DNA of 49,506 bases, taken from Acidimicrobiia bacterium (GTDB lineage Bacteria > Actinomycetota > Acidimicrobiia > Spongiisociales > ZC4RG35). The stretch's first letter is position 1. Every line of letters starts with the position of its first letter. The notes beneath the pieces were generated by a model, which had not been told where the DNA came from, made no database searches, and saw only the letters and a list, made by a program, of their open reading frames with translations. The DNA is taken from positions 1 through 49,506 of the forward strand of contig JAICGW010000006.1 of assembly GCA_025922945.1 (NCBI GenBank), given 5' to 3'. Positions 1 through 8,193 of the stretch are shown here, piece by piece. Made by a program: the position numbers and the translations under genes.

Positions 1-1
1 C

Positions 2-400
2 GGTCCCATGAACTCGATCGGCTGGATGGTGGGCCACCTGGCCTGGCAAGAAGAGCGCTATTGGTTGCGGCGCGCTCGTAACACGATCTTGATCCCTCGG
101 CTTGACGAAGAGTTCGCCTACGGCAAACCGGCGACGGTGCCCGTGCTGACCGAGGTTTGGGAGTTGTGGGACCAGGTCATCGCCGCGGCCGACGAGTGGC
201 TCATCGACCTCGACATGGAGCGATTGGCGCAGCCGCTCGCGGAGGGCTTCTCAAGCGTGGGGACGTTTCTTCTCCGCAATACCTATCACTACTGGTACCA
301 CCTGGGCGAGGGTATGGCCGTGCGACAGGCCCTCGAACACCAAGGCCTTCCCGACTTCGTCGGCGACATCGACACCCAGGCTCCCTGGCGCCCCTTTTGA
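2..400 (+). CDS. DinB-like (DUF664-type) four-helix protein, 5' end cut by window
   Basis: The reading frame is open to the window edge. The first ATG (position 8) lies directly before a segment, SIGWMVGHLAWQEERYWL, that in DinB-like proteins sits in the first helical region, so some N-terminal residues are probably missing. Family knowledge: DinB/YfiT/DUF664 proteins are about 150-180 residue helical bundles, often metal-binding through histidines and linked to thiol-dependent or stress reactions. Candidate metal ligands here are the His in GHLAWQEE and the later YHYWYHLGEG pair. The exact substrate cannot be told. The stop is followed after one base by the first copy of a 52-bp intergenic element. 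Family assignment is fairly sure, function is not. Confidence 0.7.
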   Translation, partial: GPMNSIGWMVGHLAWQEERYWLRRARNTILIPRLDEEFAYGKPATVPVLTEVWELWDQVIAAADEWLIDLDMERLAQPLAEGFSSVGTFLLRNTYHYWYHLGEGMAVRQALEHQGLPDFVGDIDTQAPWRPF

Positions 401-401
401 C

Positions 402-453
402 GCGAACCCAGGGTTGGTAGGGCGGCTCTGCCTATCTACCAGCCCACAGAACG
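402..453 (+). repeat. 52-bp dispersed intergenic element, copy 1
   Basis: This stretch matches 16670-16721 on the opposite strand at 46 of 52 positions with no gaps. It starts one base after the stop of the DinB-like gene and ends 8 bp before the -10 (TACGCT, 462-467) of the cation transporter. It opens with GCGAACCCAGGGTT and contains the shared block GCCTATCTACCAGCCC. In this copy GGTAG (416-420) can pair with CTACC (436-440), with GGC/GCC extending the stem. Function is unknown. Confidence 0.85.
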
Positions 454-474
454 CATCCTCCTACGCTGCCGGTA

Positions 475-1398
475 ATGCAGCAGGGTTCCAAGAAGGCGAT
501 CGTCGCCGCGCTGGTTGCCAACTTCGGAATTGCCATCGCCAAAAGCGTGGGCTTCGTCTTGACCCGTTCGGCGGGGATGCTGGCCGAAGCCGGTCACTCC
601 CTTGCCGACACCAGCAACCAGGCGCTGCTGTTGCTCGGTGGTCGGCGGGCAGCCCGAGAAGCCGACGAGACGCATCCCTTCGGCTACGGCCGCGAGCGCT
701 ATTTCTGGGCCTTCGTCGTCGCCCTGGTGCTCTTCAGCATGGGCGGGCTCTTCGCTCTCTACGAGGGCATCGAGAAATTGCGACATCCTCACGCCACTGA
801 GAGCCTGGCGATCGCGATCGGGATCCTGATCGTCGCCATCATCCTCGAGACGTTCTCGCTTCGAACTGCGGTCCGCGAAGCCAACCACGTCAAGCCCGCT
901 GACGTTTCTTGGTGGAGATTCATTCGCACTTCGAAGTCGCCCGAACTGCCGGTGGTTTTGCTGGAGGATGTCGGGGCCGAGATCGGTCTCTTCCTCGCCT
1001 TGATCGGTGTCAGCCTGGCCGCCGCCACTGGTGACCCGCGCTGGGACGCGGTGGGGTCGATTGCCATCGGCATCTTGCTGGTGGCGATTGGCATCGTCCT
1101 CGCCATCGAAACCAAGGGACTGTTGCTCGGTGAGACGGCGTCACAAGATGTCATCGCCGCCATCTCGGCCAGCATCTCCGCCCAGCCCGAGGTCACGAGT
1201 CTCATTCACTGCCGCACCCAGCACATGGGGCCCGACGAGCTACTGGTCGGGGCGAAGGTGGAATTCAAACGCGAACTCGACTTTGCGGAGCTGGCGGCGG
1301 CCGTCGACCGAGTGGAAGGAGCCATTCGCGAGGCGGTGCCGAGCGCGGTGACGATCTATGTCGAGCCGGATCTGCGGCGAGCCGCCGGGGGCGAATAG
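475..1398 (+). CDS. Cation diffusion facilitator (CDF) family transporter
   Basis: A 307-residue inner-membrane protein of the usual CDF length. Family members export Zn2+, Fe2+, Mn2+ or similar ions in exchange for protons. An N-terminal hydrophobic block (about residues 8-32) is followed by AGHSLADT, whose His and Asp match the HxxxD metal-site motif of TM2. Further hydrophobic segments lie at about 80-105, 115-135, 160-185 and 190-215; a cytoplasmic C-terminal domain with a beta-alpha fold follows (about 220-300). The second site reads LLEDVGAEIG, acidic rather than His-containing, so Zn2+ preference is unsure. The -10 hexamer TACGCT (462-467) ends 7 bases before ATG and no Shine-Dalgarno sequence is present, so the mRNA is probably leaderless. 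The last 43 bases overlap the convergent thioesterase gene. Confidence 0.85.
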   Translation: MQQGSKKAIVAALVANFGIAIAKSVGFVLTRSAGMLAEAGHSLADTSNQALLLLGGRRAAREADETHPFGYGRERYFWAFVVALVLFSMGGLFALYEGIEKLRHPHATESLAIAIGILIVAIILETFSLRTAVREANHVKPADVSWWRFIRTSKSPELPVVLLEDVGAEIGLFLALIGVSLAAATGDPRWDAVGSIAIGILLVAIGIVLAIETKGLLLGETASQDVIAAISASISAQPEVTSLIHCRTQHMGPDELLVGAKVEFKRELDFAELAAAVDRVEGAIREAVPSAVTIYVEPDLRRAAGGE

Positions 1399-1790
1399 TT
1401 GCCGTGCGCCTGGGCAACCAGGCGAGCTTCATCGCCTTCCAGCCACATGTCGATCTGCCCATAGATGCGGGTCGACCCCACTCGCAGGAGCTGGGCTCGA
1501 CCGAGGACTGACGCTCCCACCGCGGGACGGAGGAACGAGATGGCGAGATCCGACGTGACCGCCATCGGCTCTAGCCCTACGACGGTGAAAGTGGCGAACC
1601 AGAGGGCGATGTCCGCCAACCCGAAAAGGGTCAGGCCCGAGACATACCCACCGGGGCGGAGGACGGCAGGATCGTGCTCCCAGCGAGCCAGGGCCGTGCG
1701 CTCGCCCAGTTCGATGCATCGGTACCCGCTGGAGTAGGCGGCCGGGAACTCCGACTCCACCAACTTGTTCACTTCCCCCGGCGAAATCAC
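1356..1790 (-). CDS. PaaI/DUF4442-like hotdog-fold thioesterase
   Basis: A 144-residue protein with the layout of single-domain hotdog thioesterases: RPGGYVSGLTLFGLADIALW is the hydrophobic central helix, followed by AVTSDLAISFLRPA and a strand-rich end. Family members hydrolyse acyl-CoA esters; the substrate here is unknown. I chose the GTG at 1790 rather than a longer start at 1820 because it forms a GTGA overlap with the stop of the upstream SDR gene and has GGGAG a few bases before it. It is the third gene of the coupled pgsA-SDR-thioesterase unit. Its 3' end overlaps the cation transporter gene by 43 bases. Confidence 0.7.
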   Translation of the reverse strand: MISPGEVNKLVESEFPAAYSSGYRCIELGERTALARWEHDPAVLRPGGYVSGLTLFGLADIALWFATFTVVGLEPMAVTSDLAISFLRPAVGASVLGRAQLLRVGSTRIYGQIDMWLEGDEARLVAQAHGNYSPPAARRRSGST

Positions 1791-2740
1791 ATCACTCCCT
1801 CTTTCTGCGCCCACTCCCACAAGCGGCCAAAGGTGACATCGGCCGATGTGTATTTGAGTCCTAGCTCGCGGCTGGCACGGGATCCGTCATACAAGTGTCC
1901 GTGCAGTATCGCTTTTGCCGATTCCCCGCAGATGGGGGCGGTCCGCCGAAGAACGCTGAACAACCCACCCACCACGAAACCGGCGATTCTCACCAAAGGA
2001 GGCGGGATATACGACACCCGGAGCGGTTGCGCAGTCACCGACTCAATCACCGATACCGCTTCCTGCGTCGTCATCGAGAACGAGTTGAGGACGTAGCGCT
2101 TTCCGGGCTCGCCACGGCTTCCGGCGAGCAGATGTCCGGCGGCGCAGTCATCGATGTCGACGATCGAGATCCGGGTGTCGACGATGGTTCGCAGCTTTCC
2201 GCTCATCAACTTGAGGAGGAGCCTCCCCGTTCCCGTGGCCCTGCCTGGACCCTGCACCGACGAGGGATTGACGATCACCACGGGCTGTCGGCCAAAGAGC
2301 TCCGTGAGCTGCTGCTCGGCCCGCCATTTGGATGCGGCGTAGCGACTGGGTAACGGGGCCCGCGGCACGGAGCTCTCATCGCCGATCTCGCCCTCGGCCT
2401 CCCCCAGCACGGCCGCCGAAGAGGTGTGGACTAGCAGTGCTCCGGCTTCGTAGGCGGCATCAGCGACGTTGCGGGTGCCGTCGACGTTGACTCTTTCCAT
2501 CAACGCGGGGTCGGAGCTACACATCTGATTCACCCCGGCGACATGGAAAACCGTTGTCACCCCATGGAAGGCCCTTCGCAGCGACGCCGGGTCGAGTACG
2601 TCGCCGGGGGCACGCTCCACCTCCGGAGGCAAGCCCTTGTCCGACCGAACCAACGCTCGGACCCTCCTTCCGTCAGCCAGGAGATGTCGCAAGACGGCGC
2701 CACCCACCGCGCCGGTCGCCCCGGTGATCGCAACCGTCAT
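1787..2740 (-). CDS. NAD(P)-dependent epimerase/dehydratase (extended SDR)
   Basis: A 317-residue extended short-chain dehydrogenase. TGATGAVGGAVLRHLL is the Rossmann dinucleotide-binding motif (GxxGxxG), and RYAASKWRAE supplies the catalytic Tyr and Lys (YxxxK). VVIVNPSSVQGPG matches the conserved segment after the active site. Length and motifs fit NAD-dependent epimerase/dehydratase or 3-beta-hydroxysteroid dehydrogenase-like proteins; the substrate cannot be assigned. The start codon overlaps the pgsA stop as ATGA, and the stop overlaps the thioesterase start, so the three are probably translated from one mRNA. The link to phospholipid synthesis is by position only. Confidence 0.85.
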   Translation of the reverse strand: MTVAITGATGAVGGAVLRHLLADGRRVRALVRSDKGLPPEVERAPGDVLDPASLRRAFHGVTTVFHVAGVNQMCSSDPALMERVNVDGTRNVADAAYEAGALLVHTSSAAVLGEAEGEIGDESSVPRAPLPSRYAASKWRAEQQLTELFGRQPVVIVNPSSVQGPGRATGTGRLLLKLMSGKLRTIVDTRISIVDIDDCAAGHLLAGSRGEPGKRYVLNSFSMTTQEAVSVIESVTAQPLRVSYIPPPLVRIAGFVVGGLFSVLRRTAPICGESAKAILHGHLYDGSRASRELGLKYTSADVTFGRLWEWAQKEGVM

Positions 2741-3300
2741 CTACTGGTGGCGTCCGTACGGCTCCCGATCACCATCTTGGAGAATGCTCCGAAGTAGCCC
2801 CAGGCGGAGGCGATCGTCACCAACACCGCCACCCACATCACCCACTGGTCGAGAAAGAAGGGTCCCCATCGATCGGGGAGGCGCATAAAGGCAAGGGCGA
2901 TGGCTCCATACTGGGCGGTGGCTTTTATCTTTCCCCAGGTCGAGGGCTTCACCATCCCCCCGCCGAGAGCGACCAACCCCCGCAGCCCCATGACGGCGAA
3001 CTCGCGCATCATGATGACCAGGGCCGCCCAGATGGAGACCCGCCCGATCGAGGTGAGGGCGAGGAGGGTGCCGGTGACGAGGAGCTTGTCGGCCGTGGTG
3101 TCGAGGAATGCGCCGAGGACCGACTCCACATGCCAGCGCCGAGCCAGATAGCCGTCGAGAAAGTCGGTGATCGCCGCCACGGTGAACAGGGCGGCGGCGT
3201 ACCCGAGGGCGTGTTCGATTCGATCCTGGGACCGGGTCAGGGCCATGATCGCAGGGACCACTAGAACCCGGCCAACCGCCAACCAATCGGGGAACGAGAT
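2737..3300 (-). CDS. pgsA: CDP-diacylglycerol--glycerol-3-phosphate 3-phosphatidyltransferase
   Basis: Makes phosphatidylglycerophosphate, the committed step to phosphatidylglycerol and cardiolipin, in the membrane. The full CDP-alcohol phosphotransferase signature is present: DGYLAR, eight residues, then G-x3-D-x3-D in GAFLDTTAD. Several hydrophobic segments follow, as in the family. The only standard start in frame is TTG at 3282, but it would remove the conserved amphipathic lead (ISFPDWLAVGRVLVVP), and no Shine-Dalgarno sequence precedes it. An AAGGAG at 3311-3306 lies 5 bases before the ATC at 3300, which I list as the likely start; the frame closes at TAG (3357-3355) with no ATG, GTG or TTG between. 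It overlaps the next gene (ATGA) and diverges from glpD. Confidence 0.85.
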   Translation of the reverse strand: MSFPDWLAVGRVLVVPAIMALTRSQDRIEHALGYAAALFTVAAITDFLDGYLARRWHVESVLGAFLDTTADKLLVTGTLLALTSIGRVSIWAALVIMMREFAVMGLRGLVALGGGMVKPSTWGKIKATAQYGAIALAFMRLPDRWGPFFLDQWVMWVAVLVTIASAWGYFGAFSKMVIGSRTDATSR

Positions 3301-3370
3301 GAGGGCTCCTTGCGCTTGCTGCCGGGCGGCGATCTTACCGAACGACCTCGATACCTAACCTTTTCGCCCG

Positions 3371-4960
3371 ATGCTCGCCCCCTCCTGGACCCGTGCCGAG
3401 CATCGCCGTCGACTGAGTGAGGCCGACTCTTTCGATGTCGCGGTCATCGGTGGAGGAGTGATCGGCTGCGGTGTGGCCCTCGACCTCATAACCCGGGGGT
3501 TTCGGGTGGCCCTTGTCGAGCAGGCCGATTGGGCCTCGGGTACGTCGGGGCGCTCCACCAAGCTTTTTCATGGCGGTATCCGCTACCTCCCCCATTTCCG
3601 CTTCCAGCTGGTCGCGGAGGGGCTGCGTGAACAGCGGGTGCTGGCCCGGATCGCCGACTACTTGTTTCAGACCCTCGAATTCGTGGTCCCGGTCTATGAC
3701 CAGCACGGTCTCGCCGACGCCCCCGCCTGGGCGGCCCGCGGCCGGCGAGCGTCGATTGCCCTCGGCGCCGGGCTCGCCATCTACGACCTCTTGGGAGGTT
3801 TCAATCGGCCCGGTGAACGGCATCGCCGGCTTGCGTTGTCGGAAGTTCGCCGCGCCGCTCCGCTCCTGCGCACCGAGGGCTTGCGGGGAGGCTTCGCCTA
3901 CTCCGACGCCCAAACCGACGACGCCCGACTGGTCATCGCCCTGGCGAGGACGGCGGTGCGTCACGGTTGCACGGCCGTCAATCGAATGCGGGCCCACCGA
4001 ATCGAGCCGGCTGAGGGCGGATTCGAGGTGGATCTAGTCGACGTGCTCAATGGTGAGCCCCTTCGGCTCCGAGCCCGGGCGGTAGTGGGAGCCACCGGTG
4101 CCTTCCGCCCTCCACCGCTGGGGGCGAAAGTGCAGCCGCGTTTCGTCCTCTCCAAGGGCGCTCATGTGATCCTGGCTGCCGAGTCGGTCGGGCTGGTCGA
4201 CCGGGCGATTGTGCTGCCCAAGACCGATGATGGGCGGGTTCTCTTTCTCATTCCCTGGGCCGGCCAAGCTCTGGTGGGAACCACCGACACCGCTTATGTG
4301 GACTCCCCCGCCCGCCCCGTTGCCACGGCCGATGACGTTGCATATCTGCTCGACCATATCCGGCGCTATCTGAGCGTCGACACCCTCAGTCCCGTTTCCA
4401 CTTTCGCCGGCCTCCGAGCACTGGCCGATGATGATGCCGACTCGACCGCCGAGGCTTCTCGCGAGCATGTGATAACCGAGCCCCAGCCCGGATATCTCGT
4501 CGTCGCGGGCGGAAAGCTCACGACCTACCGGCGCATCGCCGCCGAGGTGGCTGACACCGTCACTCGGCATCTCGATTCAAGGTCTAAGTCGCGAACGAAG
4601 AACGTGCTCCTGGTGGGTGCCGGAGGAAAGCCACGGGCGGGTGGGCTCGTCAATCGGTACGGATCTGAGGCCAGCTCGGTCGAGAAGATTCTCGGTGAAG
4701 TCAAAAAAGGCGACACCCTGCTGGGCGACGGAGTGACTTTCCTCGGAGAGGTGGGTCAAGCAGTTCGCCACGAATCCGCCGTTTCGATCGGCGATTTCGC
4801 CCTGCGACGGACCCGCTTGTCGCTGCTCTCGCGCGATCACGGTCGTGATGATGCGGCTGCCATTGCCGACGCGATGCAGGTGGAGCTGGGGTGGTCGGAG
4901 AGCGAGCGCGATCACCAGCTTTTGGCTTTTCAGCGCGAGCTCGAGGCGGAAGGGCTCTGA
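3371..4960 (+). CDS. glpD: Aerobic glycerol-3-phosphate dehydrogenase
   Basis: FAD enzyme that oxidises sn-glycerol-3-phosphate to dihydroxyacetone phosphate and feeds electrons to quinone at the membrane. 529 residues, normal for GlpD. VAVIGGGVIGCGVALDL (residues about 20-36) is the FAD Rossmann motif; ASGTSGRSTKLFHGGIRYL is the strongly conserved GlpD segment after it; GTTDTAY and VVAGGKLTTYR are the substrate/FAD-binding motifs toward the C-terminal domain. TAACCT (3356-3361) stands 9 bases before ATG with no Shine-Dalgarno sequence, suggesting a very short or absent leader. The stop codon abuts that of the convergent glpK with no base between, so the pathway's two enzymes face each other instead of sharing an operon. 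Confidence 0.95.
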   Translation: MLAPSWTRAEHRRRLSEADSFDVAVIGGGVIGCGVALDLITRGFRVALVEQADWASGTSGRSTKLFHGGIRYLPHFRFQLVAEGLREQRVLARIADYLFQTLEFVVPVYDQHGLADAPAWAARGRRASIALGAGLAIYDLLGGFNRPGERHRRLALSEVRRAAPLLRTEGLRGGFAYSDAQTDDARLVIALARTAVRHGCTAVNRMRAHRIEPAEGGFEVDLVDVLNGEPLRLRARAVVGATGAFRPPPLGAKVQPRFVLSKGAHVILAAESVGLVDRAIVLPKTDDGRVLFLIPWAGQALVGTTDTAYVDSPARPVATADDVAYLLDHIRRYLSVDTLSPVSTFAGLRALADDDADSTAEASREHVITEPQPGYLVVAGGKLTTYRRIAAEVADTVTRHLDSRSKSRTKNVLLVGAGGKPRAGGLVNRYGSEASSVEKILGEVKKGDTLLGDGVTFLGEVGQAVRHESAVSIGDFALRRTRLSLLSRDHGRDDAAAIADAMQVELGWSESERDHQLLAFQRELEAEGL

Positions 4961-6439
4961 TCAGACCCAGTCGAGCGTGCGCCTGACCGCCTGCCGCCAG
5001 CGGTCGACCAGGGCCTGGCGCCGATCCTCGGCCATCTCCGGCTCGAAGCGACGATCGACCTCCCAATTGGAGTCCAACTCCGAGACCGAGCTCCAAACCC
5101 CCTCTGCCAACCCGGCGGCGTAGGCCGCACCCAGGGCGGTGGTCTCCGCCACCACCGGTCGCACCACGGGTATCCCCAAGATGTCGGCTTGGAACTGCAT
5201 GAGGAGGTCGTTTCGCACCATGCCCCCGTCGACCCGCAGCTCCTGGAGAGCGATGCCCGAGTCAGCCCGCATCGCTTCCGCCACCTCCTGAGTCTGAAAG
5301 GCCGTGGCCTCCAAAGCAGATCGAGCGATGTGCCCACGAGTGGCGAAGCGGGTGAGACCGACGATTACGCCGCGGGCATCCGGACGCCAGTGGGGGGCAA
5401 ATAGCCCGCTAAATGCGGGCACGAGGTAGACGTCACCGTTGTCTTCAACCGAAGCGGCCAGTTTCTCCACTTCGGTCGCAGACTCGATCAGACCGAGGTT
5501 GTCCCGCAGCCACTGCACGAGTGAGCCGGCCACCGCCACCGATCCCTCGAGGGCATAGATCAACGGTCCCTCTTCCAGCCGGAAGGCGGCGGTGGTGAGC
5601 AATCCATGTTGAGAGGGGACCGGCGAGGCTCCGGTGTTGAGAAGCAGGAAGCATCCGGTCCCGTAAGTGTTCTTCGCCGCTCCCGACCCGAACCCGAGCT
5701 GGCCGAACAGTGCTGCCTGCTGATCGCCGAGGACGCCACTGATCGGGACCCCTTCGAGGGGTCCCGAGCCGAGGCCAACTCGCCCCGAGGAAGAAACAAT
5801 CTCCGGTAGCGAAGACGCCGGGATCTCCATGGCCTCACAGATCTCCTCGCTCCACGCCGCTGCGCCGAGCTCCATCAGGAGAGTCCGGGAGGCATTGGTG
5901 ACATCGGTGACATGACGACCCACCAGGTTGGAGACAATCCAGGCATCGATGGTGCCGAAGGCGAGGGCCCCGGACTTGGCGGCAGCGGCGACTGCCGGAA
6001 CTTCCTGCAAAAGCCAGGCGAGCTTGGGGCCCGAGAAGTAGGTGGCGAGGGGAAGGCCGGTGATCGGACGGAAGCGATCGGGCCCGTTCCCTTCCGCAAG
6101 CGCTCTGCAAATCGCGGCCGTGCGCGTGTCCTGCCAGACGATGGCATTGTGGAGGGGCAAGCCGGTCCGACGGTCCCAAGCGACCGTCGTCTCCCGTTGG
6201 TTGGTGATGCCAACCGCGGTGAGATCCTTCGCCGTCAAGCCTGCGTCGGCGAGGGCGCGCCCGATCACGCGCCAGATGCTCTCGATGATCTCGCCGGGGT
6301 CGTGTTCGACCCAACCCGGTCGCGGGAAGATCTGACGGTGCTCTTCCTGGCTCTGACCGACGATACGCCCGGAGTCGTCGAAGATGATGAATCGACTGCT
6401 GGTTGTGCCCTGGTCGATGGCGCCGACCAACGCGGTCAC
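4961..6439 (-). CDS. glpK: Glycerol kinase
   Basis: Phosphorylates glycerol with ATP to glycerol-3-phosphate in the cytoplasm, the substrate of the neighbouring GlpD. 492 residues, standard for the FGGY kinases. [16 protein letters not shown] is the N-terminal phosphate-binding motif; [20 protein letters not shown] and [20 protein letters not shown] are the two FGGY signatures; [11 protein letters not shown] belongs to the ATP site. The GTG start overlaps the stop of the upstream VOC gene as GTGA, with AGGAG about 10 bases before it. It is the last gene of rplY-pth-VOC-glpK. A perfect 10-bp inverted repeat with a 3-base loop lies inside the gene (5744-5766). Confidence 0.96.
   Translation of the reverse strand: MTALVGAIDQGTTSSRFIIFDDSGRIVGQSQEEHRQIFPRPGWVEHDPGEIIESIWRVIGRALADAGLTAKDLTAVGITNQRETTVAWDRRTGLPLHNAIVWQDTRTAAICRALAEGNGPDRFRPITGLPLATYFSGPKLAWLLQEVPAVAAAAKSGALAFGTIDAWIVSNLVGRHVTDVTNASRTLLMELGAAAWSEEICEAMEIPASSLPEIVSSSGRVGLGSGPLEGVPISGVLGDQQAALFGQLGFGSGAAKNTYGTGCFLLLNTGASPVPSQHGLLTTAAFRLEEGPLIYALEGSVAVAGSLVQWLRDNLGLIESATEVEKLAASVEDNGDVYLVPAFSGLFAPHWRPDARGVIVGLTRFATRGHIARSALEATAFQTQEVAEAMRADSGIALQELRVDGGMVRNDLLMQFQADILGIPVVRPVVAETTALGAAYAAGLAEGVWSSVSELDSNWEVDRRFEPEMAEDRRQALVDRWRQAVRRTLDWV
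5744..5766. repeat. 10-bp perfect inverted repeat inside glpK
   Basis: CGGGACCCCT (5744-5753) and AGGGGTCCCG (5757-5766) are perfect complements around a TCG loop. The stem is GC-rich and lies within coding sequence, where it encodes part of the stretch Gly-Pro-Leu-Glu-Gly-Val-Pro. No T-run follows on either strand, so a terminator role is not supported; it may only reflect codon choice. Confidence 0.6.
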
Positions 6440-6837
6440 GCCGGAGGTTGCTCCTGGGGTGCAAACAGGTCGAAGTGGTTCCCATCGGGGTCGGCGATCG
6501 TCGCGTACCTCATCGACCAGGGAGCATCGAAGGGGGCTATCACGGTGGTTCCACCGATTCCGACCAGGAGGAGGTGGAGTCGATCTACTTCCGCCGGGCT
6601 CTCGCAGAGAAACGCGAGCGAGGTTCGTTGGCTCCCCCCGTGGGGTCGCTCCCAGTCAGAGAACGATTTCATCATGTCCTCGGTGTCGAGCATCACGCGA
6701 ATTCCACCGGGGGTCACGGCTTCGACGTGACCCTCGGTCTCCGAGCCAGCGGGAAAGTCGAGACCGAGGTGTCGGTAAAACGCGGTCGAGTCAGCCATCG
6801 AGGAAACCACTATTCCGATTGCATCGAGTCGGGCCAT
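6436..6837 (-). CDS. VOC-superfamily (glyoxalase/bleomycin-resistance-like) protein
   Basis: A 133-residue protein with the paired beta-alpha-beta-beta-beta modules of the vicinal oxygen chelate superfamily. [20 protein letters not shown] opens the first module and [16 protein letters not shown] closes the second, the latter carrying the usual metal-ligand position. Members include glyoxalases, extradiol dioxygenases and resistance proteins; nothing here settles which. It sits between pth and glpK, 15 bases after the pth stop, and its own stop overlaps the glpK start (GTGA), so it may influence glpK translation by coupling. Confidence 0.8.
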   Translation of the reverse strand: MARLDAIGIVVSSMADSTAFYRHLGLDFPAGSETEGHVEAVTPGGIRVMLDTEDMMKSFSDWERPHGGSQRTSLAFLCESPAEVDRLHLLLVGIGGTTVIAPFDAPWSMRYATIADPDGNHFDLFAPQEQPPA

Positions 6838-6852
6838 GGAGGGATTCTGGCA

Positions 6853-7422
6853 CTACCCGGGCCGGCGATGCGCGGCCAACTCCTGGGCCCGGGCCGGGTC
6901 TTCCAGCCAGCGCTCGGCTACGTCCGCCGCGTCCTCGACCAGAAGGTCGGCTTCGCCTCGTTCGGCCTTGGTAAAGGGGCGGAGGACGTGGTCAGCGGCC
7001 TCCCGGCTGCCAGGCGGTCGGCCCACTCCCAGCTTCAGCCGGGCGAAATCGGGGTGTCCGAGATGAGACTCGATTGAGCGGATGCCGTTGTTGCCACCGC
7101 TCCCCCCACCGATCTGGAGGCGCAATCTTCCCAAGGCGAGGTCGATGTCATCGTGGACCACGAGCAGATCGCTGGCCGCCACCTTGTAGTACGAGAGGAT
7201 TCCGGCCACCGCCCGTCCGGAGTCGTTCATGAACGTGAGCGGGGTGGCAAGAATCAGATCGCGACCGGACAATCGGGCGAGCTCGGCCCGTACCCGCAAG
7301 GGCCCCCGCTTGAGCTTTACATCAAAGCGTCGCGCCAGACTCGAGACGACCTCGAATCCCAGATTGTGACGGGTGCCGACGTAGGAGGCTCCGGGATTCC
7401 GGAGCCCACAGATGACCGGCAT
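6853..7422 (-). CDS. pth: Peptidyl-tRNA hydrolase
   Basis: Releases tRNA from peptidyl-tRNA that drops off the ribosome; an essential cytoplasmic enzyme. 189 residues, usual length. RHNLGF carries the catalytic His, TPLTFMNDSGRAV the conserved substrate-binding segment, and VVHDDIDLALG the Asp-containing motif; GGSGGNNGIRSI is also diagnostic. The N-terminal GLGNPG of most Pth proteins reads GLRNPG here. The ATG follows the rplY stop with no intervening base, and a GAGGAG at the end of rplY serves as ribosome-binding site, so the two are translationally linked. Confidence 0.95.
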   Translation of the reverse strand: MPVICGLRNPGASYVGTRHNLGFEVVSSLARRFDVKLKRGPLRVRAELARLSGRDLILATPLTFMNDSGRAVAGILSYYKVAASDLLVVHDDIDLALGRLRLQIGGGSGGNNGIRSIESHLGHPDFARLKLGVGRPPGSREAADHVLRPFTKAERGEADLLVEDAADVAERWLEDPARAQELAAHRRPG

Positions 7423-8097
7423 CTACTCCTCGCCGGGCTCGCCGTCTTCCTCGGATGCTGCTTCGGGAGCCTCCTCGCCTTCGGCCTCGGCACCTTCGCC
7501 TTCTTCACCCTCGACCGGCTCCGGCTCGGGCTCAGGCTCGGCAGCGGGAATCGAGACCGAGACCAGTAATTCGTCCGGGCTGTCGAGGATCGCTACCCCC
7601 TCCGCCTGGGGCAGGTCACTGACGTGGAGGGAATCGTTGATTCCCAATTCCGAGACATCGAGCTCGAAGGCCGAGGGGATCTCGTTTGGGAGGGCTTCAA
7701 CAGTGACATCGTTGCGGGCAGGAACGAGGATCCCACCTTCCTTCACCCCGATCGGGCTGCCAACGAAGTGGATGGCGACCTCGGCATGGACTTTGACGGT
7801 GAGGTCAACACGGACGAAATCGACATGGCGGATGAAAGGCTTGTAGGGGTGGCGATCGACCCCCCGGACCAGGGTCGGAATCCCCTCGGCGCCGTCGATC
7901 TGGAGGTTGATGACGACATTGGCCCCCGCGGGGGTGTGAAACGCCTGGGTGAGATCGTGGTGATCAACCGCGACATGAGTGGGCTCCGCCCCCCGGCCAT
8001 AAACCACGGCCGGTATCCGGCCGGTCTTCCGCAACCGGCGAGCCGCCCGACTGCCGGTGGCGCGACCGGTGTCGGCTTTGAGATTGACCTCAGCCAT
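7423..8097 (-). CDS. rplY: 50S ribosomal protein L25/general stress protein CTC
   Basis: A 5S-rRNA-binding protein of the large ribosomal subunit, in the long CTC form (224 residues) with an N-terminal L25 domain (about 1-92) and a C-terminal TL5/CTC beta domain (about 95-185). RKTGRIPAVVYGRG is the L25 signature. The last 35-40 residues are a low-complexity Glu/Pro/Ala tail, common in actinobacterial versions. AAGGAG stands 8 bases before the ATG. A perfect TATAAT (8147-8142) upstream gives a leader of roughly 40 bases. It heads rplY-pth-VOC-glpK; the rplY-pth pairing is widely conserved. Confidence 0.95.
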   Translation of the reverse strand: MAEVNLKADTGRATGSRAARRLRKTGRIPAVVYGRGAEPTHVAVDHHDLTQAFHTPAGANVVINLQIDGAEGIPTLVRGVDRHPYKPFIRHVDFVRVDLTVKVHAEVAIHFVGSPIGVKEGGILVPARNDVTVEALPNEIPSAFELDVSELGINDSLHVSDLPQAEGVAILDSPDELLVSVSIPAAEPEPEPEPVEGEEGEGAEAEGEEAPEAASEEDGEPGEE

Positions 8098-8141
8098 AAC
8101 TAATTCTCCTTGGGGAAAAGGGGGGCGAGGAGCCGCCGAGA

Positions 8142-8147
8142 ATTATA
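8142..8147 (-). promoter_or_regulatory. -10 element of the rplY operon
   Basis: TATAAT reads leftward at 8147-8142, an exact match to the housekeeping -10 consensus. No good TTGACA lies 17 bases upstream. The start codon of rplY is at 8097, so the leader would be about 38 bases and carries AAGGAG. Confidence 0.6.
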
Positions 8148-8193
8148 CGCCCTCGTTCTTGCGTAGGAATCGTGGCCACAAGCGCGGCGATTT

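Noticed and set aside
436-888. Leftward frame over the cation transporter start
   Set aside because: It covers the transporter's promoter and the 52-bp element, is low-complexity Asp/Arg-rich, and has no start signals.
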